From contig NZ_JACIEV010000007.1 of the NCBI RefSeq assembly GCF_014197105.1, positions 1-64,000 of the forward strand: a stretch of DNA of 64,000 nucleotides, written 5' to 3'. Under the pieces are notes generated by a model that was not told the DNA's origin, did no database searches, and saw nothing but the letters and a program-made list of their open reading frames with translations. Below are positions 53,649-62,650 of the stretch, piece after piece; the stretch's first letter is position 1; each line of letters begins with the position of its first letter. This DNA comes from Sphingomonas jinjuensis (GTDB lineage: Bacteria; Pseudomonadota; Alphaproteobacteria; Sphingomonadales; Sphingomonadaceae). The translations under genes were made by a program, and so were the position numbers.

Positions 53649-54566
53649 ATGCGCGATTTCCTGAATCTCTCCGATGCCGGCGCCGACGGCATTGCCGCGA
53701 TCCTGGCCGATGCGCTCGATCGCAAGGCTGCCCGCCTCGGCTGGGCGCGCGGCAAGGTCGACGCCGATGCGCCGCTCGACGGCCATCTGCTGGCGATGAT
53801 CTTCGAGAAGAACTCGACGCGCACGCGCTTCTCGTTCGACGTCGCGATGCGCCAGCTCGGCGGCATGCCGATCGTCGCCGATGCGGGGACGATGCAGCTC
53901 GGCCGAGGCGAGCCGATCAGCGACACCGCGCGCGTGCTCGACGGCTATGTCGACGCGATCATGATCCGCACCGACGATCACGCCAAGGTGATCGAGATGG
54001 CCGAGCATGCCGCCATCCCCGTCATCAACGGCCTGACCGATGCCTCGCACCCGTGCCAGATCATGGCGGATATGCTGACGATCCTGGAAACGGGCCGCTC
54101 GCTGCCCGGGCTGAAGGTCGCGTGGCTGGGCGACGGCAACAACGTGCTCGCCTCGCTGATGGAGGCGGGCGGGCTGATGCAGTTCGACGTCGTCGCCGCC
54201 TGTCCGCAGGGCTATCAGCCGAGCGAGAGCGACCTCGCGCTGGGCCAGGGCCGCGCCCGCTGCGTCGCGCGTGCCGAGGAAGCGGTGGAGGGGGCCGACA
54301 TCGTCGTCACCGATACCTGGATCTCGATGGGTCAGGCGCATGCCGACACGAAGCTGGCGGCGATGATGCCCTATCAGGTCGATGCCGCGCTGATGGCGCG
54401 GGCGAAGCCCGACGCGCATTTCCTCCACTGCCTACCCGCGCACCGCGGCGAAGAGGTGACGGCGGCGGTGATCGACGGCCCGCAGTCGCTGATCTGGGCG
54501 GAGGCGGAGAACCGCCTCCACGCGCAGAAGTCGATCCTGCGCTGGTGCTTCGGACAGATCGGCTGA
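53649..54566 (+). CDS. argF: Ornithine carbamoyltransferase
   Basis: The 305-residue enzyme has the carbamoyl-phosphate site STRTR at 56-60, the HPCQ motif in [12 protein letters not shown] and the ornithine-binding [11 protein letters not shown]. It makes citrulline in the arginine pathway. The length is normal. It follows argD across a palindromic repeat of about 130 bp, which may influence mRNA folding between them. Confidence 0.95.
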   Translation: MRDFLNLSDAGADGIAAILADALDRKAARLGWARGKVDADAPLDGHLLAMIFEKNSTRTRFSFDVAMRQLGGMPIVADAGTMQLGRGEPISDTARVLDGYVDAIMIRTDDHAKVIEMAEHAAIPVINGLTDASHPCQIMADMLTILETGRSLPGLKVAWLGDGNNVLASLMEAGGLMQFDVVAACPQGYQPSESDLALGQGRARCVARAEEAVEGADIVVTDTWISMGQAHADTKLAAMMPYQVDAALMARAKPDAHFLHCLPAHRGEEVTAAVIDGPQSLIWAEAENRLHAQKSILRWCFGQIG

Positions 54567-54619
54567 ACAGTTGATCCCGGCGTCTGCGGCTCCCAGATAA
54601 GCGCGACGCCAATCCATCC

Positions 54620-54707
54620 CCGTCATGCCGAACTTGGTACGGCATCTCCCTCCACCGGCAATGTCGCGCATGAGGCACGAGATGCTGGAACGAGTTCAGC
54701 ATGACGG
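54620..54707. repeat. Paired-hairpin repeat, family A, copy 5
   Basis: The left arm is TGCCGAActtggTACGGCA and the right arm TGCTGGAacgagTTCAGCA. It sits between argF and hslO. Confidence 0.8.
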
Positions 54708-54738
54708 ATGATGGCTTGGGCGGCCAATCGGAGACCCC

Positions 54739-55632
54739 ATGACGACGACCCCCGACACCGACCGAGCGATCGGCTTCACCATTCCCGGCCGTCATGCGCG
54801 CGGGCGGATGGTGAGGCTCGGGCCGGCGCTGGGCGAGGTGCTGGCGGCGCACGCCTATCCCCCGGCGATCGAGGCGCTGCTGGGCGAGGCGCTGACGCTG
54901 GTCGCGCTGATCGGATCGACATTGAAGGATCCCGCCGGCCAGCTGACGATGCAGTCGCGCACCGAAACCGGCGTCGTGACGCTGCTCGTGTGCGATTATC
55001 GCGGCGGCGAGGTGCGCGGCTATGTCGAATATGATGCCGACCGGCTGGCGGCGCTGCCCGAGCAGCCGACGCTCTTCGCGCTGTTCGGGCAGGGATATCT
55101 CGCGATCACCTTCGACCTAGCGACCACCGGTGAGCGCTATCAGGGGATCGTGCCGCTCGACGGCGACACGCTGGCCGCGGCGGCGGAGAGCTATTTTATC
55201 CAGTCGGAGCAGATTCCGACGATCGTTCGCGTCGGCCTCGGTCGCGATGCCACCGGCGCGCCGATCGCGGGTGGCCTGTTCCTCCAGCATCTGCCGGAGG
55301 GCGAGGAGGGGCGCGAGCGACTCCACACCAAGCTCGATCACCCGGAATGGGAGCATGTCGCGGCGCTCGGCGGCACGATGGGCGCCGACGAGCTCGCCGA
55401 TGCGGCGGTGCCGCTCGAGACGCTGATCTGGCGGTTGTTCAACGAGGAAGAGAACGTGCGCACCCTCGGCGAGACGCGCATCTCGCGCGGCTGCCGCTGC
55501 ACGCCCGAGCATATCGCGGCGGTGCTGTCGCGCTTTCCCGCCGAGGATCGCGCGGCGATGGCGAACGAGGACGGCGTCATTATGGTCGACTGCCATTTCT
55601 GCGCGACCCAGTTTCCGGTGCCGGCGGCGTGA
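54739..55632 (+). CDS. hslO: Hsp33 redox-activated chaperone
   Basis: The 297-residue protein has the Hsp33 N-terminal fold (with GSTLKDPAGQLTMQSRTETG, FGQGYLAITFDL) and the C-terminal zinc-binding redox switch with two Cys pairs: RGCRCTPEHI and DCHFCATQF. Oxidation of these cysteines releases zinc and turns the protein into a holdase chaperone. It lies after argF, the usual neighbour, separated by a repeat. Confidence 0.95.
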   Translation: MTTTPDTDRAIGFTIPGRHARGRMVRLGPALGEVLAAHAYPPAIEALLGEALTLVALIGSTLKDPAGQLTMQSRTETGVVTLLVCDYRGGEVRGYVEYDADRLAALPEQPTLFALFGQGYLAITFDLATTGERYQGIVPLDGDTLAAAAESYFIQSEQIPTIVRVGLGRDATGAPIAGGLFLQHLPEGEEGRERLHTKLDHPEWEHVAALGGTMGADELADAAVPLETLIWRLFNEEENVRTLGETRISRGCRCTPEHIAAVLSRFPAEDRAAMANEDGVIMVDCHFCATQFPVPAA

Positions 55633-55650
55633 GCGCCAATCGCGCCAACC

Positions 55651-55738
55651 CGTTATGCTGAACTCGTTTCAGCATCTCTTCGAGGCGAACGGCAGCCCGT
55701 GCCACGAGGAGACCCTGAACCAGGTTCAGGGTGACGAG
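55651..55738. repeat. Paired-hairpin repeat, family A, copy 6
   Basis: The left arm TGCTGAActcgtTTCAGCA and the right arm CCCTGAAccaggTTCAGGG show the two arm types exchanged in comparison with copy 3. It follows the hslO stop. Confidence 0.8.
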
Positions 55739-55806
55739 GGTGTTGGGGCAGCAAATGCCGCGAGCCTGCTAACCCGATGTTAACCCTCTCGTCCTAAACA
55801 GAAATC

Positions 55807-55891
55807 CGTGCAGAGTTCAGCACGCGTTTCTCCCTTGTGAGCCCTAGGCTCAACTCGAAAGGGCCGCCTTCAGCAGCGGCCCTTTCTTTTT
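55807..55891 (+). ncRNA. Candidate structured RNA or attenuator upstream of queC
   Basis: Three hairpins follow one another: CGTGC...GCACG (55807-55824), TGAGCC-CTA-GGCTCA (55838-55852) and AAAGGGCCGC...GCGGCCCTTT (55858-55885). The last is followed by CTTTTT, a classical intrinsic terminator. The queC ATG lies about 30 bp downstream. It could be a small RNA gene or a leader that regulates queC. It does not match the preQ1-I consensus I know, and no clear promoter is seen. Confidence 0.5.
55858..55891 (+). terminator. Intrinsic terminator before queC
   Basis: A 10-bp perfect stem (AAAGGGCCGC with GCGGCCCTTT, loop of 8) is followed by a five-T run. This is the clearest rho-independent terminator in the window. 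It closes the preceding candidate RNA. Confidence 0.85.
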
Positions 55892-55921
55892 GCCCGGCGA
55901 AGGCCTAGCTCGCGCCGCATC

Positions 55922-56620
55922 ATGGCAAATCAACCTTTGGCCGTCGCGCTCGTCTCGGGCGGACTCGACTCGATGGTTTCCGCCGCGTCCGCGCGCGAGG
56001 CGGGCTATCGGCTGCTCGCGCTGTCGATCGACTATAACCAGCGACATCGCATCGAGCTGGACGCCGCTGCCCACGTCGCCTCGGCGCTGGGCGCGGAGCG
56101 GCATATCGTGCTGCCGATGGACCTGTCGCAGTTCGGCGGATCGGCGCTGACCGCCGATATCGACGTGCCCAAGGACGGCGTCGGCACCGAGGACGGCGGC
56201 GGCATTCCGATCACCTATGTGCCGGCGCGCAACACGATCTTTCTCAGCCTCGCGCTCGGCTGGGCGGAAGCGGCGGGCGCGCGCGACCTGTTCATCGGCG
56301 TCAATGCGCTCGACTATTCGGGTTACCCGGACTGCCGCCCCGAATTCATTTCGGCGTTCGAGGGGCTGGCCGAACTGGCGACGAGGGCGGGGGTCGAGGG
56401 CGAGCCGTTCCGCATCCGTGCCCCGCTCCAGCACATGACCAAGGCCGACATCGTGCGCGAAGGCGCGCGGCTGGGGCTCGACATGGGGCTCAGCTGGTCG
56501 TGCTACGATCCGACCCCGACGGGCGAGCATTGCGGGCTGTGCGACAGCTGCCGCCTGCGCATGAAGGGGTTCGAGGAAGCGGGCGTGCCCGATCCCACCC
56601 GGTACGCGACGCGGCCGTGA
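55922..56620 (+). CDS. queC: 7-cyano-7-deazaguanine synthase
   Basis: The 232-residue PP-loop ATPase has the signature SGGLDS at 12-17, [25 protein letters not shown] and the C-terminal zinc site [19 protein letters not shown]. QueC converts 7-carboxy-7-deazaguanine to preQ0 in queuosine synthesis. Its stop overlaps the queE start. A terminator-containing leader directly upstream may regulate the pair. Confidence 0.96.
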   Translation: MANQPLAVALVSGGLDSMVSAASAREAGYRLLALSIDYNQRHRIELDAAAHVASALGAERHIVLPMDLSQFGGSALTADIDVPKDGVGTEDGGGIPITYVPARNTIFLSLALGWAEAAGARDLFIGVNALDYSGYPDCRPEFISAFEGLAELATRAGVEGEPFRIRAPLQHMTKADIVREGARLGLDMGLSWSCYDPTPTGEHCGLCDSCRLRMKGFEEAGVPDPTRYATRP

Positions 56621-57249
56621 GCTACGCGGTCAAGGAAATCTTCCTGACGTTGCAGGGCGAAGGCGCCAATGCCGGCGCCCGCGCGGTGTTCCTGCGCTTT
56701 GCCGGCTGCAACCTGTGGTCGGGGCGCGAGCAGGATCGGGCCAGCGCGATCTGCCGCTTCTGCGATACCGATTTCGTCGGCACCGATGGGATCGGCGGCG
56801 GCAGATTTGCCGATGCCGATGCGCTGGCGAATGCAGTGGCCGGGCATTGGGGCGAGGGGGCGAGGGACCGGCTGGTCGTCGTCACCGGCGGCGAGCCGAT
56901 GCTCCAGCTCGACGATGCGCTGGTCGATGCGTTGCACGCCCGGGGCTTTCGCATCGCGATGGAGAGTAACGGCACGCTACCCGCGCATCCCGGTGTCGAC
57001 TGGCTGTGCGTCAGCCCCAAGGCCGGGAGCGAGGTGGTGCAGCGCACCGGGCACGAGCTGAAGCTGGTCTGGCCGCAGGCGGGGATCGATCTCGACGAGT
57101 TGGAGCGCTGGGACTTCGTGCACCGGCTGATCCAGCCGCTCGACGATGCCGCAGGTCAGGCGAACGTCGAGGCGGCGATCGACCTGGTCATGGCGCGGCC
57201 GGTGTGGCGGCTGTCGCTGCAGACGCACAAGCTGCTGGGCTTGCGGTAA
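56617..57249 (+). CDS. queE: 7-carboxy-7-deazaguanine synthase
   Basis: The 210-residue radical SAM enzyme has the CX14CX2C cluster motif at Cys31, Cys46 and Cys49 (AGCNLWSG...[10 protein letters not shown]), characteristic of the E. coli-like QueE class, and the GGEPMLQ motif. It turns carboxy-tetrahydropterin into CDG, the substrate of QueC. The GTG start overlaps the queC TGA (GTGA). Confidence 0.95.
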   Translation: MSYAVKEIFLTLQGEGANAGARAVFLRFAGCNLWSGREQDRASAICRFCDTDFVGTDGIGGGRFADADALANAVAGHWGEGARDRLVVVTGGEPMLQLDDALVDALHARGFRIAMESNGTLPAHPGVDWLCVSPKAGSEVVQRTGHELKLVWPQAGIDLDELERWDFVHRLIQPLDDAAGQANVEAAIDLVMARPVWRLSLQTHKLLGLR

Positions 57250-57255
57250 AGAGTA

Positions 57256-57280
57256 GGCCCCTCCCTGCGAGGGAGGGGCC
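57256..57280. terminator. Perfect hairpin between convergent genes
   Basis: GGCCCCTCCCT-gcg-AGGGAGGGGCC is an 11-bp perfect stem directly after queE and before the end of the convergent hypothetical gene. It probably works as a bidirectional terminator, though it has no T tract. Confidence 0.6.
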
Positions 57281-57288
57281 ATGGACGA

Positions 57289-58029
57289 TCAGCGCGATGC
57301 TACCGTCGCGGCGGTGGCGACCGTGGCGTTGGCGGCCGACAGCGGCGCCAGGCGTGGCCAGTTGGGGTCGCCGCACTTCTTGGTGACCCACTCGCCCTTC
57401 TTGTTCCAGCAGATCGCATCGAGCCGTGGCGTCGCGATGACCTGGTCGCGCTCGAGATAGCGGGCGAAGCGCTGCTCGCCATATGGGACCAGGCTGTTGC
57501 GCAACTCGCGGATGCGATTCATCGCCAGCGCCGAGAAGGTGCCGCGCGGCGCGAACAGCGCCTCGCGGCCGATGCCCGCGGCGGTCTGGCAGAAGTTGTA
57601 CTGCGCGCCGACCGTCGAGAAATTCGAATAGAGCCGCGTGCCGAACTGGTCGAGCTGCTGCTGACCTTCCTTCTTGGTCTTCGCAGTGCGCGCGAAATAT
57701 TTTGAGATGGTGTCGAACGAGCCCTTCAGCTCGGCATTGTGATCGCGCAGGATCGCGTTGTAATTGTCGACCGTCAGCAGCGTCGGTTCGAACTGGCACT
57801 GCAACGCCGCCACGTTGAGCGCGGCGCGCAGGTTCCACGCCATCGCCGCGCGCAACTCCTCAGGCGTCGCGCCGGGCAATACCTGGCCAAGTCCGGCCTC
57901 GTCACCGCGCACCGCCGTGCCGCTGAAGTCCTTGGACTTGAAATAGAATTGCGCGCTTGCGGGCGTCGTCCACGCCACGCAGGCCGCCATCGCAGCGCTC
58001 AACCCTAGCGCCGTACGCATCCGGGACAT
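57289..58029 (-). CDS. Exported protein of unknown function
   Basis: The 246-residue protein has a signal peptide ending at ASAQ (about residue 27). The mature part is largely helical (LRAAMAWNLRAALNVAALQ, LLTVDNYNAILRDHNAELKG, YFARTAKTKKEGQQQLDQF) with Cys residues that might pair (ALQCQ, YNFCQ, AICWNKKGEWVTKKCGDPN). GGGAG lies upstream of the ATG at 58029. I do not recognise the family. Confidence 0.65.
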   Translation of the reverse strand: MSRMRTALGLSAAMAACVAWTTPASAQFYFKSKDFSGTAVRGDEAGLGQVLPGATPEELRAAMAWNLRAALNVAALQCQFEPTLLTVDNYNAILRDHNAELKGSFDTISKYFARTAKTKKEGQQQLDQFGTRLYSNFSTVGAQYNFCQTAAGIGREALFAPRGTFSALAMNRIRELRNSLVPYGEQRFARYLERDQVIATPRLDAICWNKKGEWVTKKCGDPNWPRLAPLSAANATVATAATVASR

Positions 58030-58185
58030 CGTCGTAAGCTCCCCAAAACCCTGTGCGAAGCGGAATCTACAGGATTTTCGACTCGCGCCCAAGGGGCAAT
58101 GCCGTGGTTAATCGGCCACAACGGCCCGATTGCGTCGAACCGTTGGTCGCGGGCGGAACGACTTGCCCATTATTCCCCATGCACT

Positions 58186-58294
58186 CCGTCATCCCGGCCT
58201 TGCGCCGGGATCCATGCGGCGGCGAGCGGCTGGCCACCCAATCGGGGACAATCGCCCGCGGCACGCCCAATCCCGGCTCAAGGCCGGGATGACG
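58186..58294. repeat. Paired-hairpin repeat, GTCATCCCGGCC family
   Basis: The left arm CGTCATCCCGGCCttgcGCCGGGATC and the right arm AATCCCGGCtcaagGCCGGGATGACG each fold as hairpins and are inverted to each other. It has the same architecture as family A but a different sequence. The rest of the 58030-58325 gap holds nothing else I recognise. Confidence 0.8.
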
Positions 58295-58325
58295 AAGGAG
58301 GTCGGGGAGATGCGCCCCCCAAACG

Positions 58326-58356
58326 CAAAAGGGCCGCCCGGTTGCCCGGACGGCCC
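58326..58356 (-). terminator. Terminator of the Met-rich lipoprotein gene
   Basis: On the minus strand GGGCCGTCCGGG-CAA-CCGGGCGGCCC forms a strong stem (one mismatch/wobble) followed by TTTTG. It lies about 30 bp beyond the stop of the lipoprotein gene. Confidence 0.8.
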
Positions 58357-58385
58357 CTTCGTCATCAATCCCTTGGCGGGAAAGA

Positions 58386-58652
58386 TTACATGTTGGTCGT
58401 GGTCGACATCGACTCGTTCGACATCATCGTGGTGTCGTTCGACATCATGCCGTCGTTGGCCATCATGCCACCGTTCATGCCACCGTCGACGGCGGTCATG
58501 TTGTCCGACATGGTGCCCATGTCAGTGGTGTTCATGTCGGTGACCATCGTGTTGTCGGTCGTGGTCTCGGTCTTCGGACCGCAAGCCGAAACGGCCAGCG
58601 CGGCGCCGGCGATGAGCGAGCCGGTCAGAACCTTGGAGATGATTGCACGCAT
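58386..58652 (-). CDS. Small Met-rich lipoprotein
   Basis: The 88-residue protein has a lipoprotein signal with lipobox LAVSAC (Cys near residue 24). The mature part of about 63 residues is composed almost only of Met, Asp, Asn, Thr, Ser and Gly, with about 14 methionines. Repeats of the kind TTDMGTMSDNM and GGMMANDGMM occur. GGGAG lies about 9 bp upstream of the ATG, and a T-tailed terminator follows. The function is unknown; Met-rich segments can bind Cu(I) or absorb oxidation. Confidence 0.7.
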   Translation of the reverse strand: MRAIISKVLTGSLIAGAALAVSACGPKTETTTDNTMVTDMNTTDMGTMSDNMTAVDGGMNGGMMANDGMMSNDTTMMSNESMSTTTNM

Positions 58653-58747
58653 GTTGGAAGCTCCCTTGAAAGGCGGATTTGGACGGCTTGACGGCCCTTT
58701 GTTAATACCCAAATCGACGTGGACATTAATCGCTATACGCTTGGCCC

Positions 58748-59422
58748 TCAAGCCTCGTTTTCTCGGCTGAAAGAAAGAGTTTCGAGGAAAGCCGTGGCCG
58801 TCAACGCCAGCGCCGCGTCAAAGGTTGCAAGCTCGTCGCCAACCCCCAGCATATCCAGGCTCGTAACCGGGTAATCGGGCAAGCCGCAGGGAACGATGCC
58901 GCCGAAGTGGCTGAGATCGGGGGCGACGTTGACCGCGAAGCCGTGCAGCGTGATCCAGCGTTTCACGCGCACGCCGATCGCACCGACCTTTGCCTCCGGG
59001 CCGCCCGCCGTCGTCCAGATGCCGACGCGGCCATCGACGCTGTACGCAGGAACGCCCAGTCGCGCGAGCGCGGCGATCACCCAATCCTCGACACCGTGGA
59101 CGAAGGCCCGGACGTCGCGCCCGCGCTTGTTGAGGTCGAGCACCAGATACACCACCCGCTGGCCCGGCCCGTGATAGGTGTAACGGCCGCCGCGCCCCGC
59201 CGGCACCACGGGAAAGCGCGGGTCGATGAGTTCGGCGGGATCGGCGCTGGTCCCCGCGGTATAGACGGGGGGATGCTCCAGCAGCCAGATCAGCTCGCGC
59301 GCCTCGCCCCTCGAAACCGCGGCGGCGCGCGACTCCATCTCGGCCAGGGCATCGTCATAGGGGGTAAGCCCGGCGGATACTCGCCATTCGATGTCGGGCA
59401 GGTCGGGCAGCGGTGTCGTCAC
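58748..59422 (-). CDS. lipB: Lipoyl(octanoyl) transferase
   Basis: The 224-residue enzyme shows [20 protein letters not shown], the Lys145 in [11 protein letters not shown] and the acyl-carrying Cys179 in GGIVPCGL, all conserved in LipB. It moves octanoate from acyl carrier protein to the E2 or H protein domains before lipoate synthesis. The ATG at 59422 is the only good start. Confidence 0.95.
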   Translation of the reverse strand: MTTPLPDLPDIEWRVSAGLTPYDDALAEMESRAAAVSRGEARELIWLLEHPPVYTAGTSADPAELIDPRFPVVPAGRGGRYTYHGPGQRVVYLVLDLNKRGRDVRAFVHGVEDWVIAALARLGVPAYSVDGRVGIWTTAGGPEAKVGAIGVRVKRWITLHGFAVNVAPDLSHFGGIVPCGLPDYPVTSLDMLGVGDELATFDAALALTATAFLETLSFSRENEA

Positions 59423-59523
59423 CCGCCGCGCCTACGCCCCTGCGCCCGCCGCTGGCAAGCGGTGGCCAAAGCCGGCGGCGTCGGCTAGCACCCTGGCGAA
59501 ACAACGGGGCAGGACGGCGTCGC

Positions 59524-60342
59524 ATGGTGAAGATGGGGACGATCTGGGAACGCACGACCGAGGTGCTGAGCGGCCGGGCGGGGATGCTGTTCGGCATCGC
59601 CGCGCTGACCCTGGTACTGCCGGCGGTCGTTCGGTTGCTGGTGGCGATGACGCTGCCGACGACGACGCCGCTCGGCGCGATCGTCGGCTTCGTCCTGGCG
59701 CTGGCGGTTGGCCTGATCTCGCTGTGGGGCCAGCTGACGATCATCGCCGCGTCGAGCGATCCGTCGATCGATGCCCCCGCCGGCTATCGCCTGGCCGCCG
59801 CGCGCCTGCCGACGGCGCTGGGGGTGACGATCCTGCTGTCGATCGCGGCGTTCGTCCTGATGATTCCGCTCATCGTCGCGCTGGTGGCGGCGCATGTCGA
59901 TGTGACGACGCTGAACAATGCCACGCAGATCAGCAACGTGCCCCCCGGCATCGCCACTTTCGCCAGCCTCTACATCATCGTGCTGCTGATCGTCTTCCTG
60001 ACCGCGGCGGCGCGGCTGACGGTGCTGAACCCGGTCGTGCTTCACGAGCGGCTGGGGCTCGGGGCGATCAAGCGCAGCTGGCAGCTGACGCGCGGGCTGA
60101 TGTGGCGCATCCTGGGCGTGCTGGTGCTGTTCATCGTCGTCGCGGCGATCGCGGGCATGGCGCTGCAGCTGGTGGTCGGAACGCTGACGGCGCTCGCCTT
60201 CGGGCGCGACGCGGTGGCCACGGTATTGCTGGTGACGAGCATCGCCAGTTCGCTCCTGTCGGCGGTGTTCACCGTGATCGCGCTCGCCTTCACCGCGCAG
60301 CTCTACGTCGCGCTGGCGGGACCGCCCCAGCGGCGACCATGA
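59524..60342 (+). CDS. Polytopic membrane protein (GPDPase-membrane-domain-like)
   Basis: The 272-residue protein has about six hydrophobic helices and the pattern HERLGLGAIKRSWQLTRGLMWRILGVLVL (read as a loop and helix), typical of the membrane domain associated with glycerophosphodiester phosphodiesterases (DUF975/PF10110-like). No catalytic domain is attached. Its stop overlaps the ATG of a second protein of similar build, so they are probably partners. Confidence 0.65.
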   Translation: MVKMGTIWERTTEVLSGRAGMLFGIAALTLVLPAVVRLLVAMTLPTTTPLGAIVGFVLALAVGLISLWGQLTIIAASSDPSIDAPAGYRLAAARLPTALGVTILLSIAAFVLMIPLIVALVAAHVDVTTLNNATQISNVPPGIATFASLYIIVLLIVFLTAAARLTVLNPVVLHERLGLGAIKRSWQLTRGLMWRILGVLVLFIVVAAIAGMALQLVVGTLTALAFGRDAVATVLLVTSIASSLLSAVFTVIALAFTAQLYVALAGPPQRRP

Positions 60343-61082
60343 GGATCGACTTCGCCGGCATCGTCCGCGACGCCTGGGCCATCGCGAAGGGCGACGGCGA
60401 CCTGCTGCTGCGGGTCGCCGCGCCGTTCCTGTTCCTGCCCGCCTTCGCGCTGACGCTGCTGGTGCCGGCGATGCCGTTCCCCGATCCCGACATCGCCGAT
60501 GCGCAGGCGCGCGCCGATGCGTGGATGACGGCGCTGCGCGGCTGGGTCGACGGCTATGGCATCGGTTTCGTCGCTGCCTATGCCACGGTCTATTTCGGGG
60601 TGGCGACGATCGTCGCGCTCTATTGCGATCCGCAGCGGCCGACGGTCGGCGGCGCGCTGGCGCGGGCGGCGCGGCTATATCCGCGCTTCCTGCTGGCGAT
60701 GACGCTGATCGCGATCCCCGCGGGGGCGGGAATGTGGCTGTTCGTGATCCCCGGCCTGTACGTCGTGGGCCGCACGCTGGTGATCGGCCCGGTGCTACTC
60801 GCTGAGGCGCCGATCGGCGCGTGGCGCGGCATCCGCCGGTCGCTGGCGCTGACCCGCGGTAGCGGCGTGACGCTGCTCGGCCTTGCCGCCTTTGCCTATC
60901 TCGCCGGTTTCCTGGCCGGCCAGCCGTTCCTGCTCATCGACAGCTGGCTGCGCGCGCAGGAGGGCGGCGCCAATCCGATCGTCCTGGCCCTCGTCGATGC
61001 CGCCGCCGCGGTCGTCGCGATGGTGGCGCAGCTGATGCTGGCGCTGTTCAGCGTCGCGGCCTACCGCCGGCTGGCGAGATAG
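60339..61082 (+). CDS. Second polytopic membrane protein of the same type
   Basis: The 247-residue protein has about five or six hydrophobic helices and the WRGIRRSLALTRGSGVTLLGL segment, which mirrors the SWQLTRGLMWRILG motif of the preceding gene. They look like distant paralogues. ATG overlaps the upstream TGA. A function cannot be given; assembly of a membrane complex is plausible. Confidence 0.65.
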   Translation: MRIDFAGIVRDAWAIAKGDGDLLLRVAAPFLFLPAFALTLLVPAMPFPDPDIADAQARADAWMTALRGWVDGYGIGFVAAYATVYFGVATIVALYCDPQRPTVGGALARAARLYPRFLLAMTLIAIPAGAGMWLFVIPGLYVVGRTLVIGPVLLAEAPIGAWRGIRRSLALTRGSGVTLLGLAAFAYLAGFLAGQPFLLIDSWLRAQEGGANPIVLALVDAAAAVVAMVAQLMLALFSVAAYRRLAR

Positions 61083-61095
61083 GGCCAGCCGCCGG

Positions 61096-61707
61096 TCAGG
61101 CGGCACCTCGCCGCGAGGCGAGATAGGGAATCTGCGGCGCCGTCTCGATCGGCAGCAACCCCAGCGCGCGCGGATCGGGAAAGGTCTCCACCGTCCGCCG
61201 GATCGCCACAAATCCCTGCGCCCGGTAGAAGCCGAGCGCGCGCGGATGATCGAGCGTACAGGTATCGACCACGACCCGCACCACGCCCGGCCGCCACACC
61301 CGCGCCATCGCCTCCGCCATCAGCCAGCGGCCATGGCCCTGACCGGCAAGCTCGGGCACCAGCCCGAAATAGGCGATCCGTGCGGTATCGCCGCCGCTCA
61401 GGTCGAGCTCGAGCATCCCCACCTCGATCCCGGCACGATCGACGACGGCATAGACCTCGACCCCCGAAAGGCCGATCGTCGCCGCCAGCGTCGCGTCGCT
61501 CATCGCCAGGCGCGAATACCACAGCCAGGGGGCGCCGACGCGCCGGAACAGCGCCCGATATCCGTCGACCGCGGGCGCCTGCCACCGCACCAGCCGCAGC
61601 GGCGACGTCGGCATCGGCCGGAGCGGCGGCCGCGCCGTCATCTCCAGCGTCGTCACCACCGTCGCCAGCTGGTCGGCGGGGACGGGAGTCAGGCTGCCGC
61701 TCTTCAC
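61096..61707 (-). CDS. GNAT family N-acetyltransferase
   Basis: The 203-residue protein has the acetyl-CoA-binding core YFGLVPELAGQGHGRWLMAEA and the downstream TCTLDHPRALGFYRAQGFVAI typical of GNAT enzymes. The N-terminal 60 residues show no extra domain. The substrate is unknown. It is separated by only ten bases from hemF upstream on the same strand. Confidence 0.9.
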   Translation of the reverse strand: MKSGSLTPVPADQLATVVTTLEMTARPPLRPMPTSPLRLVRWQAPAVDGYRALFRRVGAPWLWYSRLAMSDATLAATIGLSGVEVYAVVDRAGIEVGMLELDLSGGDTARIAYFGLVPELAGQGHGRWLMAEAMARVWRPGVVRVVVDTCTLDHPRALGFYRAQGFVAIRRTVETFPDPRALGLLPIETAPQIPYLASRRGAA

Positions 61708-61717
61708 GACCCAGCGC

Positions 61718-62563
61718 TCACGACCATGTCGCCACCGGCGGCAGGCTCATCAGGATCGCGTCGACGTTACCGCCGGTCTTCAGCCCGAACAGCGTCCCGC
61801 GGTCGTAGACCAGGTTGAATTCGGCATAGCGGCCGCGCCACTCGTTGCGCCGAGCGATGTCGGCTTCGGTGAAGGGCGCCTCCATCCGCCGCCGGACGAT
61901 CGCTGGGTACACGTCGAGGAACGCCTCGCCGACGGCACGGGTGAAGGCGAAGCTCGCGTCGAAATCGCCCTCGACATGATCGTAGAAGATCCCGCCCACG
62001 CCGCGGTGGACGCCGCGATGCGGGATGTAGAAATAATCGTCCGCCCATTGCTTGAAGCGGGGATAGTCGCCGACGCCGGGATGGGCGTCGCAGGCGGCGG
62101 CGAGCGCGGCGTGGAAGTCGGCGGTGTCCTCGTCGACCGGGATCGGCGGGTTCAGGTCGGCGCCGCCGCCGAACCATTGTTTCGTCGTGCGCAGGAAGCG
62201 CGTGTTCATGTGGACCGCGGGCACATGCGGATTGGCCATGTGCGCGACCAGGCTGATCCCGGTGGCGAAGAAGCGCGGGTCCTCGCCGGCGCCGTGGATC
62301 GTCTTGCCGAATTCACTCTCGAACGTGCCGCCCACGGTCGAGACGTTGACGCCGACCTTTTCGAACACGCGCCCCTTCATCACCCCGCGCACGCCGCCGC
62401 CGCCGGGTTCGCCCGACGGGTCGGTGCGATCCCAGGCGATATAGTCGAAGCCGGCGTCGGAACCCGCCTCGCGCTCGATCGCCTCGAACGCGGCGCAGAT
62501 GCGGGTGCGCAAGCCCTCGAACCAGGTGCGGGCGGCGGTCTGTTCGGCGTCGAGCGTCAGCAT
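61718..62563 (-). CDS. hemF: Aerobic coproporphyrinogen III oxidase
   Basis: The 281-residue enzyme has the HemF signature region with HMNTRFL (here AVHMNTRFLRTTKQ), QWFGGGADLNPPIP, RGVHRGVGGIFYDHVEGDF and the C-terminal RVAPLCRIQP-equivalent strand EFNLVYDRGTLFGLKTGG. It uses oxygen to decarboxylate coproporphyrinogen III in haem synthesis. The length is that of the family. Confidence 0.96.
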   Translation of the reverse strand: MLTLDAEQTAARTWFEGLRTRICAAFEAIEREAGSDAGFDYIAWDRTDPSGEPGGGGVRGVMKGRVFEKVGVNVSTVGGTFESEFGKTIHGAGEDPRFFATGISLVAHMANPHVPAVHMNTRFLRTTKQWFGGGADLNPPIPVDEDTADFHAALAAACDAHPGVGDYPRFKQWADDYFYIPHRGVHRGVGGIFYDHVEGDFDASFAFTRAVGEAFLDVYPAIVRRRMEAPFTEADIARRNEWRGRYAEFNLVYDRGTLFGLKTGGNVDAILMSLPPVATWS

Positions 62564-62650
62564 GTGCCGGCCTTAGCGGCAGGGCTGCGGCAAAGTCGAG
62601 GCAACTGGCGGCTCGTCTCGCGGGTTGAGAGCGATATCGAGGAGACGGAC

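Noticed and set aside
55795-55891. A preQ1-I riboswitch before queC
   Set aside because: The short A-rich tail and the P1 loop of the known consensus are missing; the element is reported as an unknown structured RNA instead.
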